Both the position numbers and the translations under genes were made by a program. The notes under the pieces were generated by a model. That model was not told the DNA's origin, made no database searches, and was given only the letters and a program-made list of their open reading frames with translations. Shown here piece after piece: positions 5,602-12,051 of a stretch of DNA of 12,051 bases. Origin of the DNA: Deltaproteobacteria bacterium (lineage in GTDB: Bacteria; Myxococcota_A; UBA9042; DTJE01); assembly GCA_016784945.1 (NCBI GenBank), contig JADHTP010000072.1:1-12051 (forward strand), in the 5' to 3' direction. The first letter of the stretch is position 1, and every line of letters begins with the position of its first letter.

Positions 5602-7437
5602 TCATGGACGCGGGGTGCGCCCCCTGTCCGCCATCTTCAGGAGAATCCCGTCACCGGGATTGAGTTCCAGGGCGGCGGAGACCAGCACCATGGCCGACTC
5701 GGGCAGCCCACCGGCCAACAGGTGGGAGGCCGTGGACGCCAGGTTCCTCATGAGCACCCGACGGGTTTCGGTTTCCAGTTCCGGCCACGCCGGCACCAGG
5801 GCCCTGACCCTTTCCAGCCAGGCTCTGGCGAGATGAATGGTTTCATCGTCGCCCTTCGGGGGCCCATTGTCGTCTCCCGCGGACAGGGTCCACCCTGAAA
5901 AGGTCGGCACTGGAACCAGTCCAGCCCAGGCCGGCGAGGCCTCCAGGCGTACCGCTCGTTTCCGACTCAATCCCATGATTTCCCGCCAGTCCAGCGTTCC
6001 GTTCCCCAGGAAACGGTCCACCACGCCCTGGAGGTCCGGGTCCATCCGGGCCATGAACCCGGCATAGCGGGTTCCACCCCTGGCCTTTCGGTTCAGGCTT
6101 TCCTGAACCACGGTCAGATCCGGTCGGCACCCTTCCACCCACTGCAGGTGCTGCGTGAGGAAAAGCATGGGATAGTGGGACAGGAACACGACACCGCCGG
6201 CCGGTTGTTCCTCCATCACGAAGCGACCGATGGCCCTGGTGTCGTCGAACCCGGCCCTCTCCCGGGCCACGGGCAGTCCCGAGGTCAACGGCAGGGTCGT
6301 CATGGCGACAAGAAACAGAACACCGGTACCCCGCAGCAGGTGTGCAGTCAGGCCCGTTGTCGCCGAGGCGGCCCTCAACAGGGTGGCGCCGAACGTGACG
6401 CCCAGCACCACCACCCCACCCAGGGCAACCAGGAAATACCCGTGGTCGTCTGGGTTTTCCGGGTCCAGAATGCCCATGGCCACCTTGGACAACAGGGTGA
6501 AGGAAACCAGGGCCAGCAGCACCAGGGCCAGCCTGACCGCTCTGCCCCGGACCAGCAGGTACAGACCGCCCAGCGCCATGGCCACGCCGGCGGGTGACAG
6601 GTTGTCCGCCAGCATGGCGAGGGCCTTGAGGGTGTTGCGGGCCATGCCGGAGCCCGGGGTGTCGAATCCCCCGACGGACTCGGCGAACAGACTGGCCGAC
6701 GCGAACCAGGCCAGCCCCCCCAGGGACGAGGTTTCAGCCCAGGCCGGCCAGGCGCCCGCCAGGTCACGAGCCCAGAGCATTGCGTAGCATCCAATGGTCA
6801 CGATCACGAAGGAAGCCACCGAAACAAGCAGCCCCGCGGTCGCCAGGGCGCCATTTCGGAAGAAAGCGATGAACAGAGCGGGTACCGCCAGGACGGTCAG
6901 CAGGTGGTGGTTGGCCGCACCCAGGGCCAGGGCCACGCCCAGAAGCGCGCCCACCCGCCAGTCCGAGGGGTGGCGGACCGCCAGGAGCACGGCGCCGAAG
7001 ACCAGGGCCGAATTGAAGGTGTAGACCTCCACGGAAAGGGCCTGGATCACCATGGACCCGCTGACACCGAAACCGAAGGCAGCCGTGCAGCAGGCGATGA
7101 TGGACAGTATGCCCCGTCCCGTACTACCGTTGAGCGCGCGCACCGAGTGCGCGGATAGCAGACCCAGGAATCCCGCCGACACCGCCGCAAAGAAGGCCGA
7201 AAAGAGATTGGCCTTGAAGGCCGCGTCGCCCAGGGGCACTAGGAGGAACGCCTTGAGCAGGAGCGTCATCACCGGGTGACCCGGCGGGTGTGGCTGTCCC
7301 AGGTTCCACGCCGCCGCCATGAACTCGGGCGCGTCCAGCCAGTAGGGAACCGGTGGCAGAAAAAACAGGTAGCCGACGAACACCGCCAAGGCCGACAGCA
7401 GCGCCGCCTTTCCGTCCGTGAGCCCGGTCTTCAGCAT
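5602..7437 (-). CDS. DUF2723 GT-C-type polytopic membrane protein (TMEM260-like)
   Basis: The protein is 611 residues. The N-terminal half carries the hallmark of the DUF2723 family: after the first membrane helix (about 11-29) the loop reads LDAPEF with the acidic pair D35/E38, then LGQPHPPGHP (47-55) and an NLFSAFFAA helix. About eleven or twelve hydrophobic segments run to about residue 386, followed by a roughly 225-residue soluble tail. The tail ends in a TPR-like helical pair (about 560-600, including LELNPGD). The eukaryotic relative TMEM260 is a protein O-mannosyltransferase, so transfer of a lipid-linked sugar to an extracytoplasmic acceptor is a reasonable but unproven role. The ATG at 7437 overlaps the CYTH stop by 7 bases (ATGCTGA), so translation is coupled. 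A longer reading frame starting at 7734 only shadows the CYTH gene. Confidence 0.87.
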   Translation of the reverse strand: MLKTGLTDGKAALLSALAVFVGYLFFLPPVPYWLDAPEFMAAAWNLGQPHPPGHPVMTLLLKAFLLVPLGDAAFKANLFSAFFAAVSAGFLGLLSAHSVRALNGSTGRGILSIIACCTAAFGFGVSGSMVIQALSVEVYTFNSALVFGAVLLAVRHPSDWRVGALLGVALALGAANHHLLTVLAVPALFIAFFRNGALATAGLLVSVASFVIVTIGCYAMLWARDLAGAWPAWAETSSLGGLAWFASASLFAESVGGFDTPGSGMARNTLKALAMLADNLSPAGVAMALGGLYLLVRGRAVRLALVLLALVSFTLLSKVAMGILDPENPDDHGYFLVALGGVVVLGVTFGATLLRAASATTGLTAHLLRGTGVLFLVAMTTLPLTSGLPVARERAGFDDTRAIGRFVMEEQPAGGVVFLSHYPMLFLTQHLQWVEGCRPDLTVVQESLNRKARGGTRYAGFMARMDPDLQGVVDRFLGNGTLDWREIMGLSRKRAVRLEASPAWAGLVPVPTFSGWTLSAGDDNGPPKGDDETIHLARAWLERVRALVPAWPELETETRRVLMRNLASTASHLLAGGLPESAMVLVSAALELNPGDGILLKMADRGRTPRP

Positions 7438-8081
7438 GACCCGTTTCTCCCGTCGGGCACAGGTACGGGCCAGGCCCCATCCCCACTGTGCCTCAGGGCG
7501 CGCGCGTGCTTGGTCCTGACCTGGTCCACCAGGCGGATTCCGGCCCGACGTGCCACCTCCGTGGCCGCACGGCGGGCATGGTCCATGTCGGAATGCTCGA
7601 TTTCCAGTTCGTAATCCCTCGTCCCGTCGCCAAAGAGGGTCTCGTCCGCCTCCATGACCAGGTCGTCGGACAACCGGAAACGGGTCCGACGGGTTCGGGA
7701 CCACGTCACCACTTCCAGCAGGTCGCCACTGCACAGCGGGTCCAGGTCACCGAAGTCGACGCCACCCGACAGCGGCAACGGGCCCTTTTCTTCCAGCCAG
7801 CAGATGGCCATTTCAAGTGGCAGTTCGTCTTCGATCTCCAGGGAAACGTACACGCCCGGGGTCTGGCCGGTGGACCGTCGCTTGACCGTGGCCCACGCGC
7901 CGCTGCCTGAAATGCGCAAACGGAACGCGGCGCCGGCGGCATGTATTTCCCGCCGGGGCGTGTCCAGGTACAGGTTGAGCTGTTCCAGGGTATCCAGACG
8001 GTTCGGCGTGGATTCGACGAGACGCCGGAAGGACTCGTCACCGTCGACGATGAGCTTCAGTTCCGTCTCGATCGCCGACAT
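7431..8081 (-). CDS. CYTH-domain triphosphate tunnel metalloenzyme
   Basis: The protein is 216 residues, a stand-alone CYTH domain without CHAD. The defining ExExK motif is E5-T-E7-L-K9 at the N-terminus. Further tunnel residues follow: R54 and R56 (FRLRI), K67 (TVKRR), E82/E84 (LEIED), E158/E160/E162 (YELEIE) and K191 (TKHARAL). Family members bind triphosphate with divalent metal inside a beta tunnel. They are inorganic triphosphatases, thiamine triphosphatases or class IV adenylate cyclases, and sequence alone does not decide which. The ATG at 8081 is preferred because GAGTGA lies 5 bases upstream; a GTG at 8090 is the alternative. The gene begins 21 bases after the kinase stop and overlaps the DUF2723 start by 7 bases, so it is the middle gene of a tight operon. 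The Arg/Gly/Pro-rich tail after 195 lies outside the fold. Confidence 0.9.
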   Translation of the reverse strand: MSAIETELKLIVDGDESFRRLVESTPNRLDTLEQLNLYLDTPRREIHAAGAAFRLRISGSGAWATVKRRSTGQTPGVYVSLEIEDELPLEMAICWLEEKGPLPLSGGVDFGDLDPLCSGDLLEVVTWSRTRRTRFRLSDDLVMEADETLFGDGTRDYELEIEHSDMDHARRAATEVARRAGIRLVDQVRTKHARALRHSGDGAWPVPVPDGRNGSC

Positions 8082-8102
8082 TACAGTCACTCGCAGCCAT
8101 CT

Positions 8103-9353
8103 TCAGGGAGCGTTCAACAGCGTGATGCCCAGAAAGGTCACTGCGCCGGCGGAAAGCAGGATCATCAGGAACAACAGGGCGCTCCTGATGGTACTACGGG
8201 CAGGCTTGATGGGCCTTGGGTCCTCGGGAATCAGGATGGGAGACGACTCCAGCATCACCGTCGCCTCTTCCTGGTCGGGCACCGACGGTGCCGCGGATGG
8301 CTCGGATTCGGGCTTCTGCATCTTGTTGGTGGTCCTGGTGAACACCTCGTCGGGAATGGCATCCCTGGTCGGAGGCGACTGGTTCGCTTCCTCCAACGCC
8401 CCCACGAGGGCGATCTTCGCTTCGTTGGCGTCGGGGAACCGTTCGGATCTCTTTTTCGCCATGAAACGATCGATCACGGCGCCGTAGACCGGCGGAAGGT
8501 CCGGACGTTTTTCAGTCAGGGGCACGGATGGTTCGGACAGGTGCTGCGTCGCTACTTCCAGAACCGAGTCCCCTACGAAGGGCAGTTCGCCGCTCAGCAT
8601 CTGGTAGAGGACGACTCCCAGGCTGTACAGGTCCGATCGTCCATCCAGTTCTTCTCCACGAATCTGCTCCGGCGACATGTATTCAGGGGTCCCGAAGACC
8701 ATCCCGGTAGCGGTCTTGAAGGACGAGTTGTCACCGGTTCCGTCGGAATCGCGTATCTTGGCAATGCCGAAGTCCAGCACCTTCACAAAGTCCGGCGTGG
8801 ACCGGAGGTCTTCCAGCATGATGTTTTCCGGCTTCAGATCCCGGTGGATAACGCCGTTGCTGTGGGCTTCGTCCAGGGCGTCCAGGACCTGCGAACCTAT
8901 CCGGACCGTCCGCTCGGGCGTCAAGGCCCCCTCGTCAAAGAGGATGCGGCACAGGTCCTGCCCCTTGACGTATTCCATACAGATGAAGAACCAGCCCTCT
9001 TCGGTCTGACCGAAGTCCAGCATGGTGATGCAATTCGGGTGGTTGAGTCGACTTGCGGCCCTGGCCTCCCGGTGAAAGCGCTTGATGTGGCTTTCTTCCC
9101 GAACCAGGTGCTTGTGGAGCACTTTGAGGGCGACTTCCTTGGACAGCGCCGTGTGACGAGCCCGGTAGATGGAGCCCATGGCCCCGCTGCCAATCTGTTT
9201 TTCCACCTCATATTTTCCGTCCAGGGTCATCCCGATGAGGGGATCGGTGTTCTTCTTTACGGGTACTTTCAGCTTGGCCCCGCAGAAGGGACAGAATCGG
9301 CTTCCTTCCGGCGTGTCCTTCGAGCAGATGGCGCATCGGGTCAAGGCTTTCAT
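8103..9353 (-). CDS. Zinc-ribbon Ser/Thr protein kinase with C-terminal tail anchor
   Basis: The protein is 416 residues. An N-terminal four-Cys ribbon (C7-x2-C10, C21-x2-C24) is followed by a Hanks-type kinase domain (about 48-310). The glycine loop is GSGAMG (55-60), with K77, E96, HRDLKPEN including D172, DFG at D194, and the activation segment ending GTPEYMSPEQ. A Pro/Glu/Ser-rich linker (about 325-385) leads to one hydrophobic helix (about 391-412), with only LNAP after it. The kinase is therefore tail-anchored and lacks an external sensor. It phosphorylates Ser/Thr, probably at the membrane face; substrates are unknown. The start at 9353 is favoured by the promoter at 9373-9401, since upstream candidates (ATG 9395, TTG 9401) would lie before the transcript start. 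GGAG sits only 1 base from this ATG, so the leader is odd. It is the first gene of the minus-strand operon and diverges from the FHA gene. Confidence 0.95.
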   Translation of the reverse strand: MKALTRCAICSKDTPEGSRFCPFCGAKLKVPVKKNTDPLIGMTLDGKYEVEKQIGSGAMGSIYRARHTALSKEVALKVLHKHLVREESHIKRFHREARAASRLNHPNCITMLDFGQTEEGWFFICMEYVKGQDLCRILFDEGALTPERTVRIGSQVLDALDEAHSNGVIHRDLKPENIMLEDLRSTPDFVKVLDFGIAKIRDSDGTGDNSSFKTATGMVFGTPEYMSPEQIRGEELDGRSDLYSLGVVLYQMLSGELPFVGDSVLEVATQHLSEPSVPLTEKRPDLPPVYGAVIDRFMAKKRSERFPDANEAKIALVGALEEANQSPPTRDAIPDEVFTRTTNKMQKPESEPSAAPSVPDQEEATVMLESSPILIPEDPRPIKPARSTIRSALLFLMILLSAGAVTFLGITLLNAP

Positions 9354-9372
9354 ACTCCGATTAGGCTTTACG

Positions 9373-9401
9373 ATTCTAGACCTCGGTGGTAGCATTGACA
9401 A
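9373..9401 (-). promoter_or_regulatory. Sigma70-type promoter for the kinase operon
   Basis: On the minus strand TTGTCA (9401-9396) is followed by exactly 17 bases and TAGAAT (9378-9373), each five of six to consensus. Transcription would start near 9366, leaving about 13 bases of leader. On the opposite strand the same bases read TTGACA (9395-9400), a perfect -35 pointing at the FHA gene. No good -10 follows that within 16-18 bases, so a divergent promoter is only possible. Confidence 0.6.
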
Positions 9402-9447
9402 CCCCGTTGCGCAGGCCTCGTGCCCGCCCGCCCGGGACGGTTGGAAA

Positions 9448-9453
9448 GAGGTG
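9448..9453 (+). promoter_or_regulatory. Shine-Dalgarno that sets the FHA gene start
   Basis: GAGGTG lies 7 bases before the ATG at 9461. This supports that start over in-frame candidates further upstream, whose translation is basic, Pro-rich and overlaps the promoter region. Confidence 0.7.
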
Positions 9454-9460
9454 GTTCCCG

Positions 9461-10243
9461 ATGATCAAATGTGTGCATTGCGGCGCTGAAAACGAACCGA
9501 TTTTCACCTATTGCCTGAGTTGCGGAAAACCCCTGGAGCAGTCTCTTTCCAGCTTCAAGCCCAGGCCTGCGCCAACCACCGGAGTCGGTTCCTACAGCCT
9601 GTTCGCCGTTCGGGCGGACGGCGGCATCGGCACGGAATACCAACTGATCGACGGTCTCAACACCATCGGTTCGAAAGGGCCCGAGGTGGTGGTCAAGGAT
9701 GACCCCCGGGTGGCCGACCAGCACGCTACCGTCGAACTCGGGGGCGAAATGGCGTTTCTGGAGGATCTTGGAACACGTCACGGCACTTTCCTCCGGGTTC
9801 GCGACGAGCGCTCCCTGAGCAATGGCGATCAGCTTCGGATCGGGCATGCCCTGTTCAACCTGGAATTGCGGGGTAAGAGGCCGCAACCCGCCGCCGACGG
9901 GTCCACATGGCTGGGTTCAGCCGGTGTGGAGTCCGAATTTTTCGGACGACTGCTCCGTCTGGGACCCGACGACGTGGTGATCGAGGCGCACCTCCTTCAT
10001 CCGCCTGAAACCACCATGGGCCGGACCGGTGGCGACATTCTCATGCCGGACGATCCGTTCGTTTCTTCCCGCCACGCGGCTTTCGTGTGGACTGGTTCCA
10101 GCTGTGTTCTGAAGGATACGGGCAGCACCAATGGCTGCTATCTAAGGGCAAGGGGACGGGTGGCCATCAACGACGGCGACTACATGTTGCTGGGCCATCA
10201 CGTTTTCCTGTTCAAGAGGTCTAAAGAATCCGCCGGTAAATGA
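9461..10243 (+). CDS. Zinc-ribbon protein with two FHA domains
   Basis: The protein is 260 residues. It opens with a four-Cys ribbon (C4-x2-C7, C18-x2-C21), then a Pro-rich linker and two forkhead-associated domains. FHA2 (about 163-252) keeps the phosphothreonine-binding set: G187-R188, S202-x2-H205 and N224 in GSTNG. FHA1 (about 45-136) keeps the fold pattern but has G70-S71 instead of GR, A85 instead of the first Ser of SxxH (ADQH), and H107 instead of Asn. It probably does not bind phosphothreonine in the canonical way. Such proteins read Ser/Thr kinase output, and the obvious partner is the divergent kinase gene, which carries a similar N-terminal ribbon. There is no membrane segment, so it is cytosolic. 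Its Shine-Dalgarno is good. The PilZ gene follows 47 bases downstream, or overlaps by ATGA if the longer PilZ start is used. Confidence 0.93.
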   Translation: MIKCVHCGAENEPIFTYCLSCGKPLEQSLSSFKPRPAPTTGVGSYSLFAVRADGGIGTEYQLIDGLNTIGSKGPEVVVKDDPRVADQHATVELGGEMAFLEDLGTRHGTFLRVRDERSLSNGDQLRIGHALFNLELRGKRPQPAADGSTWLGSAGVESEFFGRLLRLGPDDVVIEAHLLHPPETTMGRTGGDILMPDDPFVSSRHAAFVWTGSSCVLKDTGSTNGCYLRARGRVAINDGDYMLLGHHVFLFKRSKESAGK

Positions 10244-10278
10244 CGACTTCGAAACCGTTCCTGGTGTCGGTTCGGTCG

Positions 10279-10285
10279 AAAGGAG
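10279..10285 (+). promoter_or_regulatory. Shine-Dalgarno that sets the PilZ start
   Basis: AAAGGAG lies 5 bases before GTG 10291. The alternative ATG at 10240, which overlaps the FHA stop as ATGA, has its nearest purine-rich site about 19 bases away. The GTG start is therefore preferred. Confidence 0.65.
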
Positions 10286-10290
10286 TGCAA

Positions 10291-10653
10291 GTGGAACAAG
10301 AAGAACAGCGGCGAACATCACCCCGTGTGATGTACGAGATCGAGGTCGGGGTTCGAAGCGACGACAATTTTTTTACGGGCTTCATCCGCAACATCAGTGA
10401 AGGGGGTCTCTTCGTGGCCACCCATGATCCGCTGGACGTAGGATCGGAGGTGACCATCAAGTTCACCGTGCCCACCATGGAAGGCGAGGTGACGGCCCAT
10501 TCCATCGTGCGCTGGGTGCGACCCTACGATGAACGGATGCCCGATGCCATTCCCGGGATGGGTGTCCAGTTCGTGACCCTGCTTCCGGACACGGCCACCG
10601 AGGCCATCAACCGTTTCATCCAGGAACGCGAGCCCGAATTCTACGAAGACTGA
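10291..10653 (+). CDS. PilZ domain c-di-GMP-binding protein, myxobacterial type
   Basis: The protein is 120 residues and is essentially one PilZ domain. The two c-di-GMP contacts are present: RxxxR as R8-TSP-R12, and [D/N]xSxxG as N34-I-S36-E-G-G39. The rest (GGLFVAT, a central beta strand ending VRWVRP, and PGMGVQFVTL near the end) fits the paralogous PilZ family abundant in Myxococcus and relatives (TIGR02266-like). These stand-alone adaptors bind c-di-GMP and alter motility, polysaccharide or signalling partners. The target here is unknown. GTG 10291 is chosen for its strong Shine-Dalgarno. ATG 10240 would add 17 residues and overlap the FHA stop. It is probably co-transcribed with the FHA gene, linking phosphothreonine and c-di-GMP reading (inference). 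It converges on the hydrolase gene with a 13-base gap and no clear terminator. Confidence 0.92.
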   Translation: MEQEEQRRTSPRVMYEIEVGVRSDDNFFTGFIRNISEGGLFVATHDPLDVGSEVTIKFTVPTMEGEVTAHSIVRWVRPYDERMPDAIPGMGVQFVTLLPDTATEAINRFIQEREPEFYED

Positions 10654-10666
10654 TCGCGGGTGCGGG

Positions 10667-11635
10667 TCATCGAGCCCGAAAGCCCATCCTCTTTCGCACA
10701 GGCAGCAGTCCCCTCTTCGTCAGGAAGTCTTCCATCTTCAGGTTCACGAGATCCGGCTGCTCGATGGCCAGTGAGTGGGTTCCGCCCTTCACCCGCAGCA
10801 GTTCCGCATGGGGCAAGGCTTCGGACATTTCTTCCGACAGGGAAAAGGGCGTGAAGTTGTCATGGGTTCCGCCGACCACCAGGGCGGGATGGTGCAGTTC
10901 CGTCATGAAGGGACGTGCGTCATGACCCGCCGCGCTGGCCAGTACCGTCAGGAAGAGTTCCACGTCCATCTCGGACAGGTGCTCGAAGTAGGGCATCATG
11001 AGGTCCCTTTCGATCATCCGGCCATCCAGTTCGGTCAGGGTCGCGATGAGGTAGATCAGGTTGGTGGGCACCACGGATTGCCACAATCGGGTAATCCCGT
11101 TCTTGTTTCCAAGCACCAGCGAATAGATCAGGGGCAATGCGGACCTCAGGAGGGTGTTGCCGTGGAAAGTGTCCAGGGGGCGTCCGGGCCCGCCCGCTAT
11201 GAGAACCAGCGCCTCGGCGCGTCGCGGATGACGGTGAATCCCGTCCAGAAGAATCTGGACGCCCATGCTGTACCCCACCTGGATGGCGGACTCCAGCCCG
11301 TAATGGTCCATCACGGACCACAGGTCCTGGATGAAGTCATCCATTGTCAGGTTCCTGAAGTCCGCCGGTGCCTCGGATCGGCCATGCCCCCGGTAGACCC
11401 ACCGGATGATGCGCATCCGATCGCGGAAATCCCGGATGATGTACCAGTAGAAAGTGCCGTTGCAAACGATCCCGTCGGTCAGCACCATCACGGGTGCGTC
11501 CTCGGGACCAAAGGACTCGGTGTATATCCGGGTGCCGTCGTGGGCCACAACGAACCCCGAATCATCCGGTTCCGGGGGCTTGCCGGCCGCGAAAGCCCCC
11601 TCCCGCCCGTTCTTTCTTTCCGGTGCTTCCTTCAC
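10667..11635 (-). CDS. Alpha/beta hydrolase fold protein
   Basis: The protein is 322 residues if translation begins at GTG 11635. The catalytic triad is visible as S123 in GYSMG, D259 in GTHDNFTP and H287 in GGTHSLA, the usual order and spacing. The strand after the first core strand reads LTDGIVCNGTFYW where most relatives have an HG oxyanion motif, a variant I associate with uncharacterised deltaproteobacterial hydrolases. WVYRGHGRS is the usual conserved stretch after strand 4. The N-terminal 25 residues are polar and probably disordered, so a start further in is possible. No signal peptide is seen and the substrate is unknown; an esterase or lipase-like role is a guess. Its GTGA start/stop overlap with pyrE implies coupled translation, though no functional link to pyrimidine synthesis is apparent. 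Confidence 0.87.
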   Translation of the reverse strand: MKEAPERKNGREGAFAAGKPPEPDDSGFVVAHDGTRIYTESFGPEDAPVMVLTDGIVCNGTFYWYIIRDFRDRMRIIRWVYRGHGRSEAPADFRNLTMDDFIQDLWSVMDHYGLESAIQVGYSMGVQILLDGIHRHPRRAEALVLIAGGPGRPLDTFHGNTLLRSALPLIYSLVLGNKNGITRLWQSVVPTNLIYLIATLTELDGRMIERDLMMPYFEHLSEMDVELFLTVLASAAGHDARPFMTELHHPALVVGGTHDNFTPFSLSEEMSEALPHAELLRVKGGTHSLAIEQPDLVNLKMEDFLTKRGLLPVRKRMGFRAR

Positions 11636-12051
11636 GGCTTGGCCGTGCCCATCGCGTCGTGGACCTCGGCAACTTCGGCGGCGCGGAACACGGAGGTTAT
11701 CTTCAGGCCGGCTGCTTCGCAGGCATCGCGGCCCCCCTCGTCCCGGTCCACCAGCAGGATGGCGCCCACAGGATCCAGGCCGTGGGCCTTGACGGCATCG
11801 AAGGCTTCCAGCACGGACCCGCCCGTGGTCAGCACGTCTTCTGCCAACAGGACCTTCGCCCCTTCGCCCACGCCATGAAGTCCCTCGATGCGATTGGCCA
11901 TGCCATGGCCCTTGGTCTTCTTGCGCACTAGGTACCCGGTCACGTTCTCACCCTTTTCCCGGGCCCGCAACATGAAGGAAGTCACGAGGGGGTCCGCGCC
12001 CAGGGTCGGGCCGCCCACGGCCTCGATTTTCTCCATCCGGCTCTTGTAGAT
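11632..12051 (-). CDS. pyrE: Orotate phosphoribosyltransferase, N-terminus outside the window
   Basis: The visible 139 residues are open to the window edge (IYKSRMEKI), so the true start lies beyond 12051. An internal ATG at 12036 is not the start, because the family normally has about 60 residues before this region. The enzyme joins orotate and PRPP to give orotidine monophosphate in pyrimidine synthesis. Visible motifs are VGGPTLGADP, the catalytic loop VRKKTKGHG (equivalent to R99, K100, K103 and H105 of the E. coli enzyme), and the PRPP-binding motif VLLAEDVLTTGGS. The C-terminus (EVHDAMGTAKP) is complete and its TGA overlaps the GTG of the hydrolase. The protein is cytoplasmic and would act as a dimer with shared loops. 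Confidence 0.92.
   Translation of the reverse strand: MYKSRMEKIEAVGGPTLGADPLVTSFMLRAREKGENVTGYLVRKKTKGHGMANRIEGLHGVGEGAKVLLAEDVLTTGGSVLEAFDAVKAHGLDPVGAILLVDRDEGGRDACEAAGLKITSVFRAAEVAEVHDAMGTAKP

Noticed and set aside
7438..7734. N-terminal extension of the DUF2723 protein starting at 7734
   Set aside because: The extra 99 residues are low-complexity Gly/Pro/Arg and lie wholly over the CYTH gene in another frame. The ATG at 7437 begins just before the first membrane helix and is coupled to the CYTH stop.
7941..9392. Long plus-strand open frame (483 codons) opposite the kinase gene
   Set aside because: It mirrors the kinase codons, shows no motif or ribosome binding site, and would abolish the clear kinase assignment on the other strand.
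10654..10680. Terminator hairpin between the PilZ and hydrolase genes
   Set aside because: Only a 4-base CGGG/CCCG stem with an 8-base loop and no T-tract was visible.

Overview
The window is GC-rich (roughly 60-65 % by eye) and gene-dense, and it looks like chromosomal DNA of an uncultured deltaproteobacterial or Myxococcota-type bacterium. The pointers are indirect. They are a PilZ protein of the kind abundant in myxobacteria, a Hanks-type Ser/Thr kinase with a zinc ribbon, an FHA protein, a DUF2723 (GT-C) membrane protein, and an alpha/beta hydrolase with an unusual DGIVCNG oxyanion segment. No rRNA, tRNA, CRISPR array, insertion sequence or phage gene was seen. Gaps between genes are all about 115 bases or less.

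Layout. (1) 115-3905, + strand: an M29-like metallopeptidase fused to a UspA domain, a long-form NfeD membrane protease, and a slipin/stomatin. The last two form the classic NfeD-slipin membrane quality-control pair, joined by a Shine-Dalgarno that overlaps the upstream stop codon. Degenerate GTTGATC-type heptamer tandems lie on both sides of the peptidase-UspA gene. (2) 3952-9353, - strand: transcribed right to left are a zinc-ribbon, tail-anchored Ser/Thr kinase, a CYTH triphosphate tunnel protein, a DUF2723 membrane protein, a Xer-type tyrosine recombinase, and a small protein that joins a histidine-containing DHp-like helix pair to a receiver domain without an ATPase domain. A good sigma70-like promoter precedes the kinase and another precedes the receiver gene. 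(3) 9461-10653, + strand, divergent from the kinase: a zinc-ribbon double-FHA protein and a PilZ protein. (4) 10667-12051, - strand: orotate phosphoribosyltransferase (cut by the window end), then an alpha/beta hydrolase whose GTG start overlaps the pyrE stop.

How it may work together (inference). The most interesting part is 7431-10653. The kinase and the divergently transcribed FHA protein carry matching N-terminal four-cysteine ribbons, which suggests a writer/reader pair for phosphothreonine. A c-di-GMP-type PilZ protein follows on the reader side, and a triphosphate tunnel enzyme and a GT-C membrane protein follow on the writer side. The rest is mostly ordinary, apart from the peptidase-UspA fusion, the DHp-REC protein and the heptamer repeats. 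I see no clear defence system, biosynthetic cluster or mobile element.
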